Below are positions 26,359 through 34,110 of a DNA stretch of 37,979 nucleotides, one piece after another. Numbering within the stretch: the stretch's first letter is position 1; every line of letters starts with the position of its first letter. Under the pieces are notes generated by a model. It saw only the letters and a program-made list of their open reading frames with translations. It ran no database searches and had not been told where the DNA came from. This DNA is from Candidatus Accumulibacter propinquus (GTDB lineage: Bacteria; Pseudomonadota; Gammaproteobacteria; Burkholderiales; Rhodocyclaceae). The stretch spans positions 1 through 37,979 of the forward strand of contig JADKBU010000040.1 in the NCBI GenBank assembly GCA_016714935.1. The letters are read 5' to 3'. The position numbers and the translations under genes are program-made.

Positions 26359-26471
26359 AATGTCGGCGTCGTCGCGGCGAGCGGCGTGGCGCGGCTAATG
26401 TGCCGGGTGCCGATCTGCCTGCCGCGCCGTCCCCCCACCCCCGATCTCCTCCGAGTAGCGGAAAGACGCTG

Positions 26472-27584
26472 ATGCCTCACAGAGTACTCAAAGTCCCCGA
26501 ACGTGGCATGATCGACGCTTACGAGCGCCTGCTGGCGGCGCGTCATTTCACTGCCGATGCCGCGCAACGCGCGGCAGCCGAGCGTCTGCAGCGCCTCTAT
26601 TATGATTTGCTGTCGTTCAAGGTTGGCCGGCGCAGTGCCCTGCGGCGCTTCTTCACCCCTCCTGAAGTACCGCGCGGAGTCTATTTCTGGGGCGGGGTAG
26701 GGCGTGGCAAGAGCTTCCTGATGGACTGCTTCTTCGACGCCGTGCCCTACCGTCGCAAGCGGCGGATTCATTTCCACGCCTTCATGCATGATGTCCATCG
26801 CCAGTTGAACGAACTCAAGGGCGGCAGCGATCCGCTGCTGCGGGTCGCCGAACGCATCGCCAGTGAAGTGCGCCTGCTGTGCTTCGACGAGTTTCACGTT
26901 TCCGACATCGCCGACGCGATGATCCTGGGGCGGCTGCTCGAAGCGCTGTTCGCGCGCGGGGTGGTGTTCGTCATGACTTCCAATTACCCGCCCGAGAAGC
27001 TCTATCCGAACGGCCTGCAGCGTGAGAACTTCCTGCCGACGATCGCGCTGATCAAGTCACGCCTCGACGTGCTGGAAATCGACGCCGGCGTCGATTATCG
27101 CTTGCGGACGCTGGAGCAGGTCGAGATCTTCCACTATCCGGCGGATGCCGCTGCCGAGCTGAAAATGGCCGACTACTTCCTGGCCATGGCCGGCGGCGAA
27201 GGAGTGCAGGGCGGCAACATCGAGATCCTGGCACGTCCGATACCGACGCTGCGACGCGGCAACGGGGTGATCTGGTTCGATTTCAAGGCGCTGTGTGGTG
27301 GTCCGCGGTCGCAGAATGACTACCTCGAACTGGCGCGTGGCCATCACACGGTACTGTTGTCGGGGATTCCACGCATGTCGGCGAGCATGTCGTCCGAGGC
27401 GCGGCGCTTTACCTGGCTGGTCGACATCTTCTACGACCACAAGGTCAAGCTGATTGCCACCGCCGACTGTGGGCCCGCCGGCCTGTACACGCAGGGCACG
27501 CAGGCCAGCGAGTTCTTTCGCACCGCCAGCCGCCTCACCGAGATGCGTTCGCGCGAGTATCTCGGTTTGCCGCATCTGTCGTGA
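26472..27584 (+). CDS. zapE: cell division protein ZapE (AFG1-like ATPase)
   Basis: AFG1-family P-loop ATPase of 370 residues; E. coli ZapE associates with the Z ring, and AFG1 homologues help with protein quality control. Seen: Walker A WGGVGRGKSFLMD (from residue 73), FHAFMHDVHRQL, Walker B LLCFDEFHVSDIADAMIL, FVMTSNYPPEKLYPNGLQRENFLP and FRTASRLTEMRSREYL at the end. I start it at ATG 26472 (MPHRVLKVPERG) after GGAAAG. It stands alone, 114 bases after pxpA. Confidence 0.95.
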   Translation: MPHRVLKVPERGMIDAYERLLAARHFTADAAQRAAAERLQRLYYDLLSFKVGRRSALRRFFTPPEVPRGVYFWGGVGRGKSFLMDCFFDAVPYRRKRRIHFHAFMHDVHRQLNELKGGSDPLLRVAERIASEVRLLCFDEFHVSDIADAMILGRLLEALFARGVVFVMTSNYPPEKLYPNGLQRENFLPTIALIKSRLDVLEIDAGVDYRLRTLEQVEIFHYPADAAAELKMADYFLAMAGGEGVQGGNIEILARPIPTLRRGNGVIWFDFKALCGGPRSQNDYLELARGHHTVLLSGIPRMSASMSSEARRFTWLVDIFYDHKVKLIATADCGPAGLYTQGTQASEFFRTASRLTEMRSREYLGLPHLS

Positions 27585-27608
27585 GCAACGGGACGCACCG
27601 CCCGCCGC

Positions 27609-28520
27609 TCAAAAAATCTCCAGATCGACGCACAGCCGGTTGCCACCGGCTTCGCACGCGTTGGCCAGCAATGAGCGTACACGCTCGATAAGCACCGCCG
27701 CATCCTCGCCGGTGCATTCGGTGACGCCGCCGCTGATCGTCAGTGCCGGCTCGCCATCGCCCGGATGGCTGCTTTCGACCATTTCGCGCAGTCGTTCCAG
27801 GCCGTGCATGGCGTCATTGACGCGTACGTTGGGCAGAATCAGCAGGAACTCCGCTTCGCCAAGGCGGCCCACCATGTCGAATTCGCGCAGGCCCCTGCCG
27901 AGCACGCGTCCGACATGGGCCAGTACGCTCTCAGCCGCCTGCGCTCCGTGTCTCGCGCAGAAATCGGAATAATGGTCGGGGGTCACCAGGGCCAGAGCAA
28001 ACGGCGTGCCGTAACGCCGTGCCCGGCGATCCTCGTCGTCGAGCAGGAGTGAGATGTAACGCTCGCTGAAAACTCCGGTGAGCGCGTCGTGCGTCGGCAG
28101 CGGCGGGTTTTCGGTTGCCAGCCGGTTGTCCTGGCTGAGGTCGGCCAGTGTCAGGAGAACGCGGCGCAGGCTGCCTTTCCCGGAAAACACGGGAAAGGCG
28201 CTGGCCTTGCACCAGGTGCGTGCGCCCGCAGGATCACGCCGGATGCCGACGGCGCGCTGACGAACCGGCTGCCGGGTCTGTATGACCTGCCTTTCGAGGC
28301 GGTCGCCGGCGGCCAGCGGCTGGCCGTTTTCATCTTCCCAGATGCCTGGCCCGGCGCCCAGCAGGTGGTCGGCGTGCGCATTGCGCAGGCGCAACGCGCC
28401 GTCGTCGTCGAACACGAGCAAGCCGATGTTCAGGCTGTCGAGCAGCGCTGCGTAGTTTCCGATTTCCGCATCATCGGCACGCAGGTCGACGAGCGGCAGG
28501 CGGTATGGACTGGTGGACAT
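27609..28520 (-). CDS. PAS-like plus degenerate GGDEF protein, probable c-di-GMP receptor
   Basis: A 303-residue protein with an N-terminal PAS-like region (about 22-130, LDSLNIGLLVFDDDGALRLRN) and a C-terminal GGDEF-family domain (about 145-303, DALTGVFSERYISLLLDDEDR). The catalytic loop reads RLGEAEF instead of GGDEF, and the metal-binding DxD/ND region reads VTPDHYSDFCARHG, so cyclase activity is unlikely. The inhibitory I-site RxxD is kept as REFD (212-215), exactly five residues before the loop, so binding of c-di-GMP is plausible. Convergent with zapE by 24 bases. Confidence 0.8.
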   Translation of the reverse strand: MSTSPYRLPLVDLRADDAEIGNYAALLDSLNIGLLVFDDDGALRLRNAHADHLLGAGPGIWEDENGQPLAAGDRLERQVIQTRQPVRQRAVGIRRDPAGARTWCKASAFPVFSGKGSLRRVLLTLADLSQDNRLATENPPLPTHDALTGVFSERYISLLLDDEDRRARRYGTPFALALVTPDHYSDFCARHGAQAAESVLAHVGRVLGRGLREFDMVGRLGEAEFLLILPNVRVNDAMHGLERLREMVESSHPGDGEPALTISGGVTECTGEDAAVLIERVRSLLANACEAGGNRLCVDLEIF

Positions 28521-28635
28521 CGACTGATACGACCCGCACAGGACGATGGTCGCATCCTAACCCAAAACTTGGCCGTGCGCTCGCCGCGACGCCCCTGGTG
28601 CGTTGCTGCCCCGGAAGAATCCAGGACAGCGCCGG

Positions 28636-29919
28636 TCAGGCGGCGGCCAGCGCCTGTTCCAGGTCGGCGACCAGATCGTCGATATGCTCGATACCGACGG
28701 AGAGGCGAATCATCTCTTCGGAGACGCCGGCCTTGGCCATTTCGGCCGCTCCCAACTGGCGATGCGTGGTCGATGCCGGATGGCAGGCGAGCGACTTGGC
28801 GTCGCCGATGTTGACCAGCCGGGTGAACAACTGGAGCGCGTCCTGGAAGCGCGCGCCCGCCTCCGCGCCGCTGCAGTCGCTACCCTTGACGCCAAAGGTG
28901 AGGATTCCGGAAGCCTTGCCCTCCATGTACTTCTGGACCAGCGCATGGTCCGGATGATCGGGCAAACCGGCGTAATTGACCCATGCCACCTTGGCGTGGC
29001 CCTGCAGGTAAGCGGCGATCCTTTCGGTGTTGGCGCAGATGCGATCCATGCGCAGCGGCAGCGTCTCCAGGCCCTGCAGAATCAGGAAGCTGTTCAGCGG
29101 CGAGATGGCGGCGCCCATGTTGCGCAGCGGTACCACGCGCGCGCGCCCGATGAAGGCCGCCGGGCCCAGGGCTTCGGTATAGACGACGCCGTGGTAGGAG
29201 ACGTCGGGCTCGTTGAGGCGCTTGAACTTCAGCTTGTGCTCGGCCCACGGGAAGCGGCCGCTGTCGACGATCATGCCGCCGATCGAGTTGCCATGGCCGC
29301 CGATATACTTGGTCAGCGAGTGTACGACGATATCGGCGCCATGCTCGAAGGGGCGGCACAAATACGGCGAGGGAACGGTGTTGTCGACGATCAGCGGCAC
29401 GCCGTGGCGGTGCGCAATCTCGGCGAGTTGCTCGAAGTCGGTGATGTTGCCGAGCGGGTTGCCGACCGACTCACAATACAGCGCCTTGGTCTTGCCGTTG
29501 ATCAGTCTTTCGAAACTCGCCGGATCGGCGTGGTTGGCGAAGCGGACTTCGATGCCGTACTGCGGCAGGGTGTGCGCGAAGAGGTTGTAGGTGCCGCCAT
29601 ACAGCGTCGATGCCGAGACGATGTTGTCGCCGGCTTCGGAGATGGTCATGATCGCGTAGGTGATCGCCGCCTGACCCGAGGCCAGCGCGAGGCCAGCGAT
29701 GCCGCCTTCCATCGCCGCCACGCGCTTTTCGAGCACATCCTGGGTCGGATTCATGATTCGGGTGTAGATGTTCCCGGCCACCTTGAGGTCGAACAGGTCG
29801 GCGCCGTGTTGCGTGCTGTCGAAGGCATAGGAGGTGGTCTGGTAGATCGGTACGGCGACCGCCTTGGTCGTCGGTTCGGGGCTGTAGCCGGCGTGGACGG
29901 CAAGCGTTTCGAGTTTCAT
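28636..29919 (-). CDS. metY: O-acetylhomoserine sulfhydrylase
   Basis: PLP enzyme making homocysteine from O-acetylhomoserine and sulfide. Length 427 residues, larger than cystathionine-type enzymes and normal for MetY. Seen: ETLAVHAGYSPEPTT, VPIYQTTSYAFDSTQHGADLF, YTRIMNPTQDVLEKRVAAMEGG, VSASTLYGGTYNLF, and the PLP-binding lysine Lys204 in HSLTKYIGGHG. The ATG at 29919 follows AAGGGAG at good spacing; a possible -10 box TAAGAT lies at 29970-29965. Appears monocistronic. Confidence 0.95.
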   Translation of the reverse strand: MKLETLAVHAGYSPEPTTKAVAVPIYQTTSYAFDSTQHGADLFDLKVAGNIYTRIMNPTQDVLEKRVAAMEGGIAGLALASGQAAITYAIMTISEAGDNIVSASTLYGGTYNLFAHTLPQYGIEVRFANHADPASFERLINGKTKALYCESVGNPLGNITDFEQLAEIAHRHGVPLIVDNTVPSPYLCRPFEHGADIVVHSLTKYIGGHGNSIGGMIVDSGRFPWAEHKLKFKRLNEPDVSYHGVVYTEALGPAAFIGRARVVPLRNMGAAISPLNSFLILQGLETLPLRMDRICANTERIAAYLQGHAKVAWVNYAGLPDHPDHALVQKYMEGKASGILTFGVKGSDCSGAEAGARFQDALQLFTRLVNIGDAKSLACHPASTTHRQLGAAEMAKAGVSEEMIRLSVGIEHIDDLVADLEQALAAA

Positions 29920-30061
29920 GCAGCATCTCCCTTGGTGGTTGGCGCGGTGTCTGGACGAACGCGAATCTTAGCACTTCGAAATGTCGGTGTCGGCGGGCCA
30001 GGACGATAGTCGTCGTGTCGGGAAAACGCGCCGGCCCGGCCGGGCGCGCGCTTGGCGCCGC

Positions 30062-30262
30062 TCAGCCGTCGCGGTCGGCAGCAGGGCGTGCGCGCAGCCA
30101 GTCCGGCAGTTCACGGTCGCCGGCGTTGTCGATGACATACTGGCGAATCAACTTGCGGACCACCTGTGACGGCGTCAGGTCATGCGCGGCGCAGATCTCC
30201 TCGAAGATTTGTTTCTTGCGAGGGTCGATGAGGATCGTGAGGCGTGCGGTGCGATTTTCCAT
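30062..30262 (-). CDS. ribbon-helix-helix (CopG-like) small regulator
   Basis: A 66-residue protein: MENRTARLTILIDPRKKQIFEE gives the N-terminal DNA-contacting strand (TARLTILI) and first helix, and DLTPSQVVRKLIRQYV the second helix with the turn, the fold of Arc/CopG/ribbon-helix-helix proteins. It stands alone, with no toxin gene beside it. Two direct repeats TGATACTWTT lie in its promoter region, so it may regulate itself. Possibly an orphan antitoxin or a housekeeping RHH regulator. Confidence 0.8.
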   Translation of the reverse strand: MENRTARLTILIDPRKKQIFEEICAAHDLTPSQVVRKLIRQYVIDNAGDRELPDWLRARPAADRDG

Positions 30263-30283
30263 GTGAGTGCGTTGTATGTTAAT

Positions 30284-30330
30284 AAAAGTATCATCAGAAT
30301 AGTATCAGGAACAAATGGTATTGCTCTCAA
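30284..30330 (-). promoter_or_regulatory. promoter of the RHH gene with two direct repeats
   Basis: On the minus strand: -35 TTGAGA (30330-30325), an 18-base spacer, and -10 GATACT (30306-30301). Two copies of TGATACTWTT lie at 30307-30298 and 30293-30284, a 14-base period; the first covers the -10. Repeated short direct or inverted sites over a promoter are typical RHH operators. This stretch is far more AT-rich than its surroundings. Confidence 0.5.
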
Positions 30331-30386
30331 ATTAAAACGGTAGCAGAATACGGGTCGGTTCGGCCGGGTTCGGTCAGGACAAACAC

Positions 30387-30392
30387 TTGACA
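30387..30392 (+). promoter_or_regulatory. possible -35 element ahead of the hyf-like operon
   Basis: A perfect TTGACA, with no good -10 hexamer at 16-18 bases downstream (best are ACTGCA or CTGCAA). No -24/-12 sigma-54 element was found in the 201-base gap before hyfB, although hyf operons of E. coli are sigma-54 controlled. Weak support only. Confidence 0.25.
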
Positions 30393-30443
30393 AGCCTCGT
30401 CTTCCTCGACTGCAAGCGGGTTTTTTCGGGAGGTCTGAACGGC

Positions 30444-30479
30444 ATGATCCTTACCACCAGCGGGTGCCGCCGATCGTGA
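30444..30479 (+). CDS. possible 11-residue leader peptide ahead of hyfB
   Basis: ATG 30444 is seven bases after a very good ribosome binding site (GGGAGG). The frame reads MILTTSGCRRS and stops with TGA at 30477-30479. That stop overlaps a GTG at 30476 in the hyfB frame (GTGA), the same coupling seen elsewhere here. It may be a coupled leader, or this ATG may be the true hyfB start displaced by an indel. Confidence 0.2.
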   Translation: MILTTSGCRRS

Positions 30480-32506
30480 CGGCCGGTGGGTTGCTCGCAG
30501 CGACACTTTGGGTACATCTGGACTGGGTGCTGCTGGTCGTTGCCGCGTGGCTGCTGATCGCGGTGGTCGGCGTGTTTGCCTTGCGCCGTTTGACGCTGGT
30601 GGCGAGGGTCCTGTTTCCGGTCGGCGGCGCCGGCGGCCTGGCGCTGCTCGGCATTGCCCTGAGTGCGCTGCAGGGTTCGCCAGAAGTCGCCGTGCTGCCG
30701 ATCGGATTGCCGCAGTTGCCGTTCCATTTTCGCCTCGACAGCCTGTCGGCGTTCTTCCTGATGGTCATCGGCGGCATTTCGGTGGGCGTGTCGGCGTTTG
30801 CCGCCGGCTACTTCCGCAAGGGCGAAGGCACGCCGCCCGGTTTGCTGGCCTTCGAGTATCACCTCTTTCTGGCGAGCATGGTGCTGGTGGTGCTCGCCGA
30901 CGACGCCTACGCCTTCATGGTGATGTGGGAGACGATGGCCCTGTCCTCGTTCTTCCTGGTCACCGCCAATCACCGCATCGTCGAGATCCAGCGTGCCGGT
31001 TACCTCTATCTGCTGGTCGCGCATATCGGCGCCATCGGCATCCTGTTGTGCTTTGGCGTGCTGCAGGCGAACAGCGGTGATTATACCTTCGCCAACATGC
31101 GCGCCCAGCAGCTTTCCCCGTTCTGGGCGTCGCTGGCCTTCCTGCTGGCGTTGTTCGGTTTCGGCGCCAAGGCCGGCATCCTGCCGCTGCACGTCTGGCT
31201 GCCCGAGGCCCATCCCGCCGCACCCTCGCCGGTGTCCGCGCTGATGAGCGGGGTGATGTTGAAGACCGCGATCTACGGTGTGCTGCGCGTTCTCTTCGAC
31301 CTCCTGCAGACGCCGATCTGGTGGTGGGGCCTGCTGTTGCTGACGGTCGGACTGGCGACGGCGTTGTTCGGCGTCGTTTTCGCGGCGGTACAGGTCGATA
31401 TGAAGCGCCTGCTGGCCTATTCGTCGATCGAGAACATCGGTCTGCTGTTCTCCGGCATCGGCCTCGCGGTCCTGTTTTCCGCCTACGGCATGCAGCCGAT
31501 GGCGGCGCTGGCGCTGACCGCGGTGCTCTATCATGTCGCCGGTCACGCCTTCTTCAAGAGCCTGCTGTTTGTCGGCACCGGCGCGGTCCTGCATGCCACC
31601 GGCGAGCGCAATCTCGGCAAGCTGGGCGGGCTGATCCGCTGCATGCCCTGGGTGGCCTGGGTCATGTTGATCGGCGTCCTGGCCAGCGCCGGCCTGCCGC
31701 CGCTCGGTGGCTTCGTCTCCGAGTGGTTGCTGCTGCAGAGCTTCCTCTTCTCGCCGGGCTTGCCGAGTGCCTTCCTGAACATGCTGATCCCGGTGGTGGC
31801 CGCGCTGATCGCCCTCATCGGGGCGCTCGCCGGCTATACCATGGTCAAGTTCTTCGGCGTCATCTTCCTCGGCCAGCCGCGCGAGGAGCGGCTGGCGCAG
31901 GCGCATGACGCCAGCGGCTGGGAGCGGCTGGGCATGCTCTGGCTGGCCGCGGGTTGCCTGGTGCTGGGCTTGTGTCCGGTACAGTTCATTGCCGTCATCG
32001 ATCCGGTGACGCAATTGCTGGTCGGCGCCGGCATGGGCGAGGCGATCGCTGCCGGCAGCTGGCTGCTGGTGCCGGTGGCGATCGAGCGCGCGAGTTACGG
32101 GCCGGCGATCTTCCTGCTCGGCGTCGCGGCGAGCTTCGCGCTGGCTTTCCTGCTCGTGCGCCTGCTGTACCACGGCCGTCTGCGGCGTGCGGCGCCCTGG
32201 GACTGCGGCTATCCGTGGCAGAACGCGCGCATGCAGGACACCGCCGAGGGCTTCGGTCAACCGATACGGCAGATCTTCGAACCCTTCTTCCGCATGGAGC
32301 GGGAACTGCCGAGCCCGTTCGACGCGGCGCCGCATTATCGCGTCCGCGTCGGGGACCACTTCTGGCACTGGCTGTACCTGCCGCTGGCTGCCCTCGTCGA
32401 GCGCCTGGCGCGGTTGATCGGACTGCTGCAGCAGGGGCGGATCGCGGTGTACCTGCTCTACAGCTTCGTCACCCTGATGATCGTGCTGGCGGTGGTCAAA
32501 CAATGA
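30464..32506 (+). CDS. hyfB: hydrogenase-4 subunit B-like antiporter-type membrane protein
   Basis: A 680-residue Mrp/NuoL-like ion-translocating subunit. Hydrophobic helices throughout; the antiporter core shows EYHLFLASMVLVVLADDAYAFMVMWETMA with the key Glu, FGAKAGILPLHVWLPEAHPAAPSPVSALMSG with Lys, VDMKRLLAYSSIENIG with Lys, and VAGHAFFKSLLF. The C-terminal extension with DCGYPWQNARMQDTAEGFGQPIRQIF is the HyfB type. Start is unsettled: GTG 30464 or 30476, neither with its own good ribosome binding site, while GGGAGG serves ATG 30444 in another frame. First gene of the operon, overlapping hyfC by ATGA. Confidence 0.9.
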   Translation: MPPIVTAGGLLAATLWVHLDWVLLVVAAWLLIAVVGVFALRRLTLVARVLFPVGGAGGLALLGIALSALQGSPEVAVLPIGLPQLPFHFRLDSLSAFFLMVIGGISVGVSAFAAGYFRKGEGTPPGLLAFEYHLFLASMVLVVLADDAYAFMVMWETMALSSFFLVTANHRIVEIQRAGYLYLLVAHIGAIGILLCFGVLQANSGDYTFANMRAQQLSPFWASLAFLLALFGFGAKAGILPLHVWLPEAHPAAPSPVSALMSGVMLKTAIYGVLRVLFDLLQTPIWWWGLLLLTVGLATALFGVVFAAVQVDMKRLLAYSSIENIGLLFSGIGLAVLFSAYGMQPMAALALTAVLYHVAGHAFFKSLLFVGTGAVLHATGERNLGKLGGLIRCMPWVAWVMLIGVLASAGLPPLGGFVSEWLLLQSFLFSPGLPSAFLNMLIPVVAALIALIGALAGYTMVKFFGVIFLGQPREERLAQAHDASGWERLGMLWLAAGCLVLGLCPVQFIAVIDPVTQLLVGAGMGEAIAAGSWLLVPVAIERASYGPAIFLLGVAASFALAFLLVRLLYHGRLRRAAPWDCGYPWQNARMQDTAEGFGQPIRQIFEPFFRMERELPSPFDAAPHYRVRVGDHFWHWLYLPLAALVERLARLIGLLQQGRIAVYLLYSFVTLMIVLAVVKQ

Positions 32507-33450
32507 CCGGGCTCGGCGCGGTCTCGCAACTGCTGGAAATCGTCATGGCGCTGTTGCTGGCGCCCTTGCTCGGCGGCTGGATCAACCAGTGGCGCGCCTG
32601 GCTGCAGAACCGCTCGGCGCCGGGCCTGCTGCAGCCCTACCGGATGCTGCACAAACTGTTCAACAAGGAATCGGTGGTTGCCGAGCACGCCTCGCCGCTG
32701 TTTCGCGGCGCACCGTACATCGTCTTCGGTTGCATGGCGCTGGCCTGCGCGATCATTCCGACGCTGTCAACGGATCTGCCGCTGTCGCCGGCGGCCGATG
32801 CGATTGCGCTGGTCGGCCTGTTTGCCCTGGCGCGGGTGTTCATTTCGCTGGCGGCGATGGATGTCGGCACCTCTTTCGGCACGCTCGGTGCCCGGCGCGA
32901 GATGCTGATCGGTTTCCTGGCCGAGCCGGCGTTGCTGATGGTGCTGTTTTCGGCTTCGCTGATCTCGAAATCGACCTCGCTGACGACCATCGTCGAGACC
33001 CTGGCGCATCGCGAACTGGCCATCTATCCGAGTCTGGCGCTCGCCGGCGTGGCGTTCACCATGGTCTCCCTGGCAGAAAACGCGCGCGTGCCGGTGGACA
33101 ACCCGGCGACCCATCTCGAACTGACGATGATTCACGAGGCGCTGATCCTCGAATACTCGGGACGTCACCTGGCCCTGCTCGAATGGGCCGCGAGCCTGAA
33201 ACTCTTCGCCTACTCGTGCATCGGTCTGGCGTTGTTCTTCCCCTGGGGCATTGCCGAGGCCGAGGCGCCGCTGGCGCTGCTGCTGGCGATGCCGGTGCTG
33301 ATCCTGAAGCTGGCGATCGGTGGCGCACTGCTCGCTCTGCTCGAAACCCTCAGTGCCAAGATGCGCATCTTCCGCGTCCCGGAGTTTCTGGCCACCGCAT
33401 TTCTCCTGGCGGTGATCGGCATGCTGGTCAGCATCCTGCTGGGCGGCTGA
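32503..33450 (+). CDS. hyfC: hydrogenase-4 subunit C-like (NuoH-type) membrane protein
   Basis: A 315-residue membrane anchor of the NuoH/HyfC family that in complex I and group 4 hydrogenases links the peripheral redox arm to the ion pumps. Seen: PGLLQPYRMLHKLFNKE, AMDVGTSFGTLGARREM, SLAENARVPVDNPATHLELTMIHEAL (the conserved acidic loop) and YSGRHLALLEWAASLKL. ATG 32503 overlaps the hyfB stop. One base separates it from hyfE. Confidence 0.93.
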   Translation: MTGLGAVSQLLEIVMALLLAPLLGGWINQWRAWLQNRSAPGLLQPYRMLHKLFNKESVVAEHASPLFRGAPYIVFGCMALACAIIPTLSTDLPLSPAADAIALVGLFALARVFISLAAMDVGTSFGTLGARREMLIGFLAEPALLMVLFSASLISKSTSLTTIVETLAHRELAIYPSLALAGVAFTMVSLAENARVPVDNPATHLELTMIHEALILEYSGRHLALLEWAASLKLFAYSCIGLALFFPWGIAEAEAPLALLLAMPVLILKLAIGGALLALLETLSAKMRIFRVPEFLATAFLLAVIGMLVSILLGG

Positions 33451-33451
33451 G

Positions 33452-34109
33452 ATGACCGAACTCGTCGGACAACTGATCAATCTCCTGGCGGCAATCCTGC
33501 TGATGCTGTCGTTCGCGATGATCTCGCAGCGGCGAATCCTGTCGCTGATTCACCTGTTTACGGCAGGGGGCGACCCTGGTGGCGGCGACGCTGCTGGTCG
33601 GCTACGCCACGCAGCAACCCCACCTCTACATTTCGGCGGGCATCACGCTGCTGCTCAAGGTGATCGTCATCCCGCTGCTGCTGCATCGCGTCATCACCCG
33701 CCTCGATGTGCGCTGGGATGTCGAGACGCTGATCAATATCCCGATGACGATGATCATCGGCATCGCGCTGGTGATCTTTGCCTTCAACCTGGCGCTGCCG
33801 ATCTCCAAGTTGTCGGTCAGCCTGGCCCGCGGCACGCTCGGCATCGCGCTCGCCTGCGTGCTGCTCTCGTTCATGATGATGATCACCCGTTCGAAAGCGG
33901 TGCCGCAGGTGATCGGCTTCCTGTCGATGGAGAACGGGCTGTTCTTCGCCGCCACCTCGGCCACCTACGGCATGCCGATGGTCGTCGAACTCGGCATCGC
34001 CCTCGACGTCCTGGTCGGGATCCTGATCCTCGGCGTGTTCCTGTTCCATATCCGTGAACAGTTCGACAGCCTGGACATCAGCCACCTCGAAAAGCTCAAG
34101 GAAGACTGA
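33452..34109 (+). pseudogene. hyfE: hydrogenase-4 subunit E-like protein, frameshifted near 33566-33570
   Basis: HyfE is a small polytopic NuoK-like subunit. ATG 33452 gives MTELVGQLINLLAAILLMLS up to SLIHLFTAG; the frame then turns into nonfamily Gly/Asp/Arg-rich sequence. From about 33571 the next frame carries the rest: TLVAATLLVGYATQQPHLYI, LLKVIVIPLLLHRVI, NIPMTMIIGIALVIF and GFLSMENGLFFAATSATYGMPMVVELGIALDVLVG to DISHLEKLKED. A GGGGG run at 33566-33570 marks the join; one G fewer, or two bases more, restores the frame. Everything else is family-like, and neighbours are intact, so a sequence error is likely. Confidence 0.85.
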
Positions 34110-34110
34110 A

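Noticed and set aside
30263..30463. A sigma-54 promoter for the hyf-like operon
   Set aside because: No TGGCAC-N5-TTGC element was found in the gap.
30374..32503. A 709-codon open frame antisense to hyfB
   Set aside because: Gln/Arg/Asp/His-rich composition without family likeness, exactly as expected opposite a GC-rich hydrophobic gene; no ribosome binding site.
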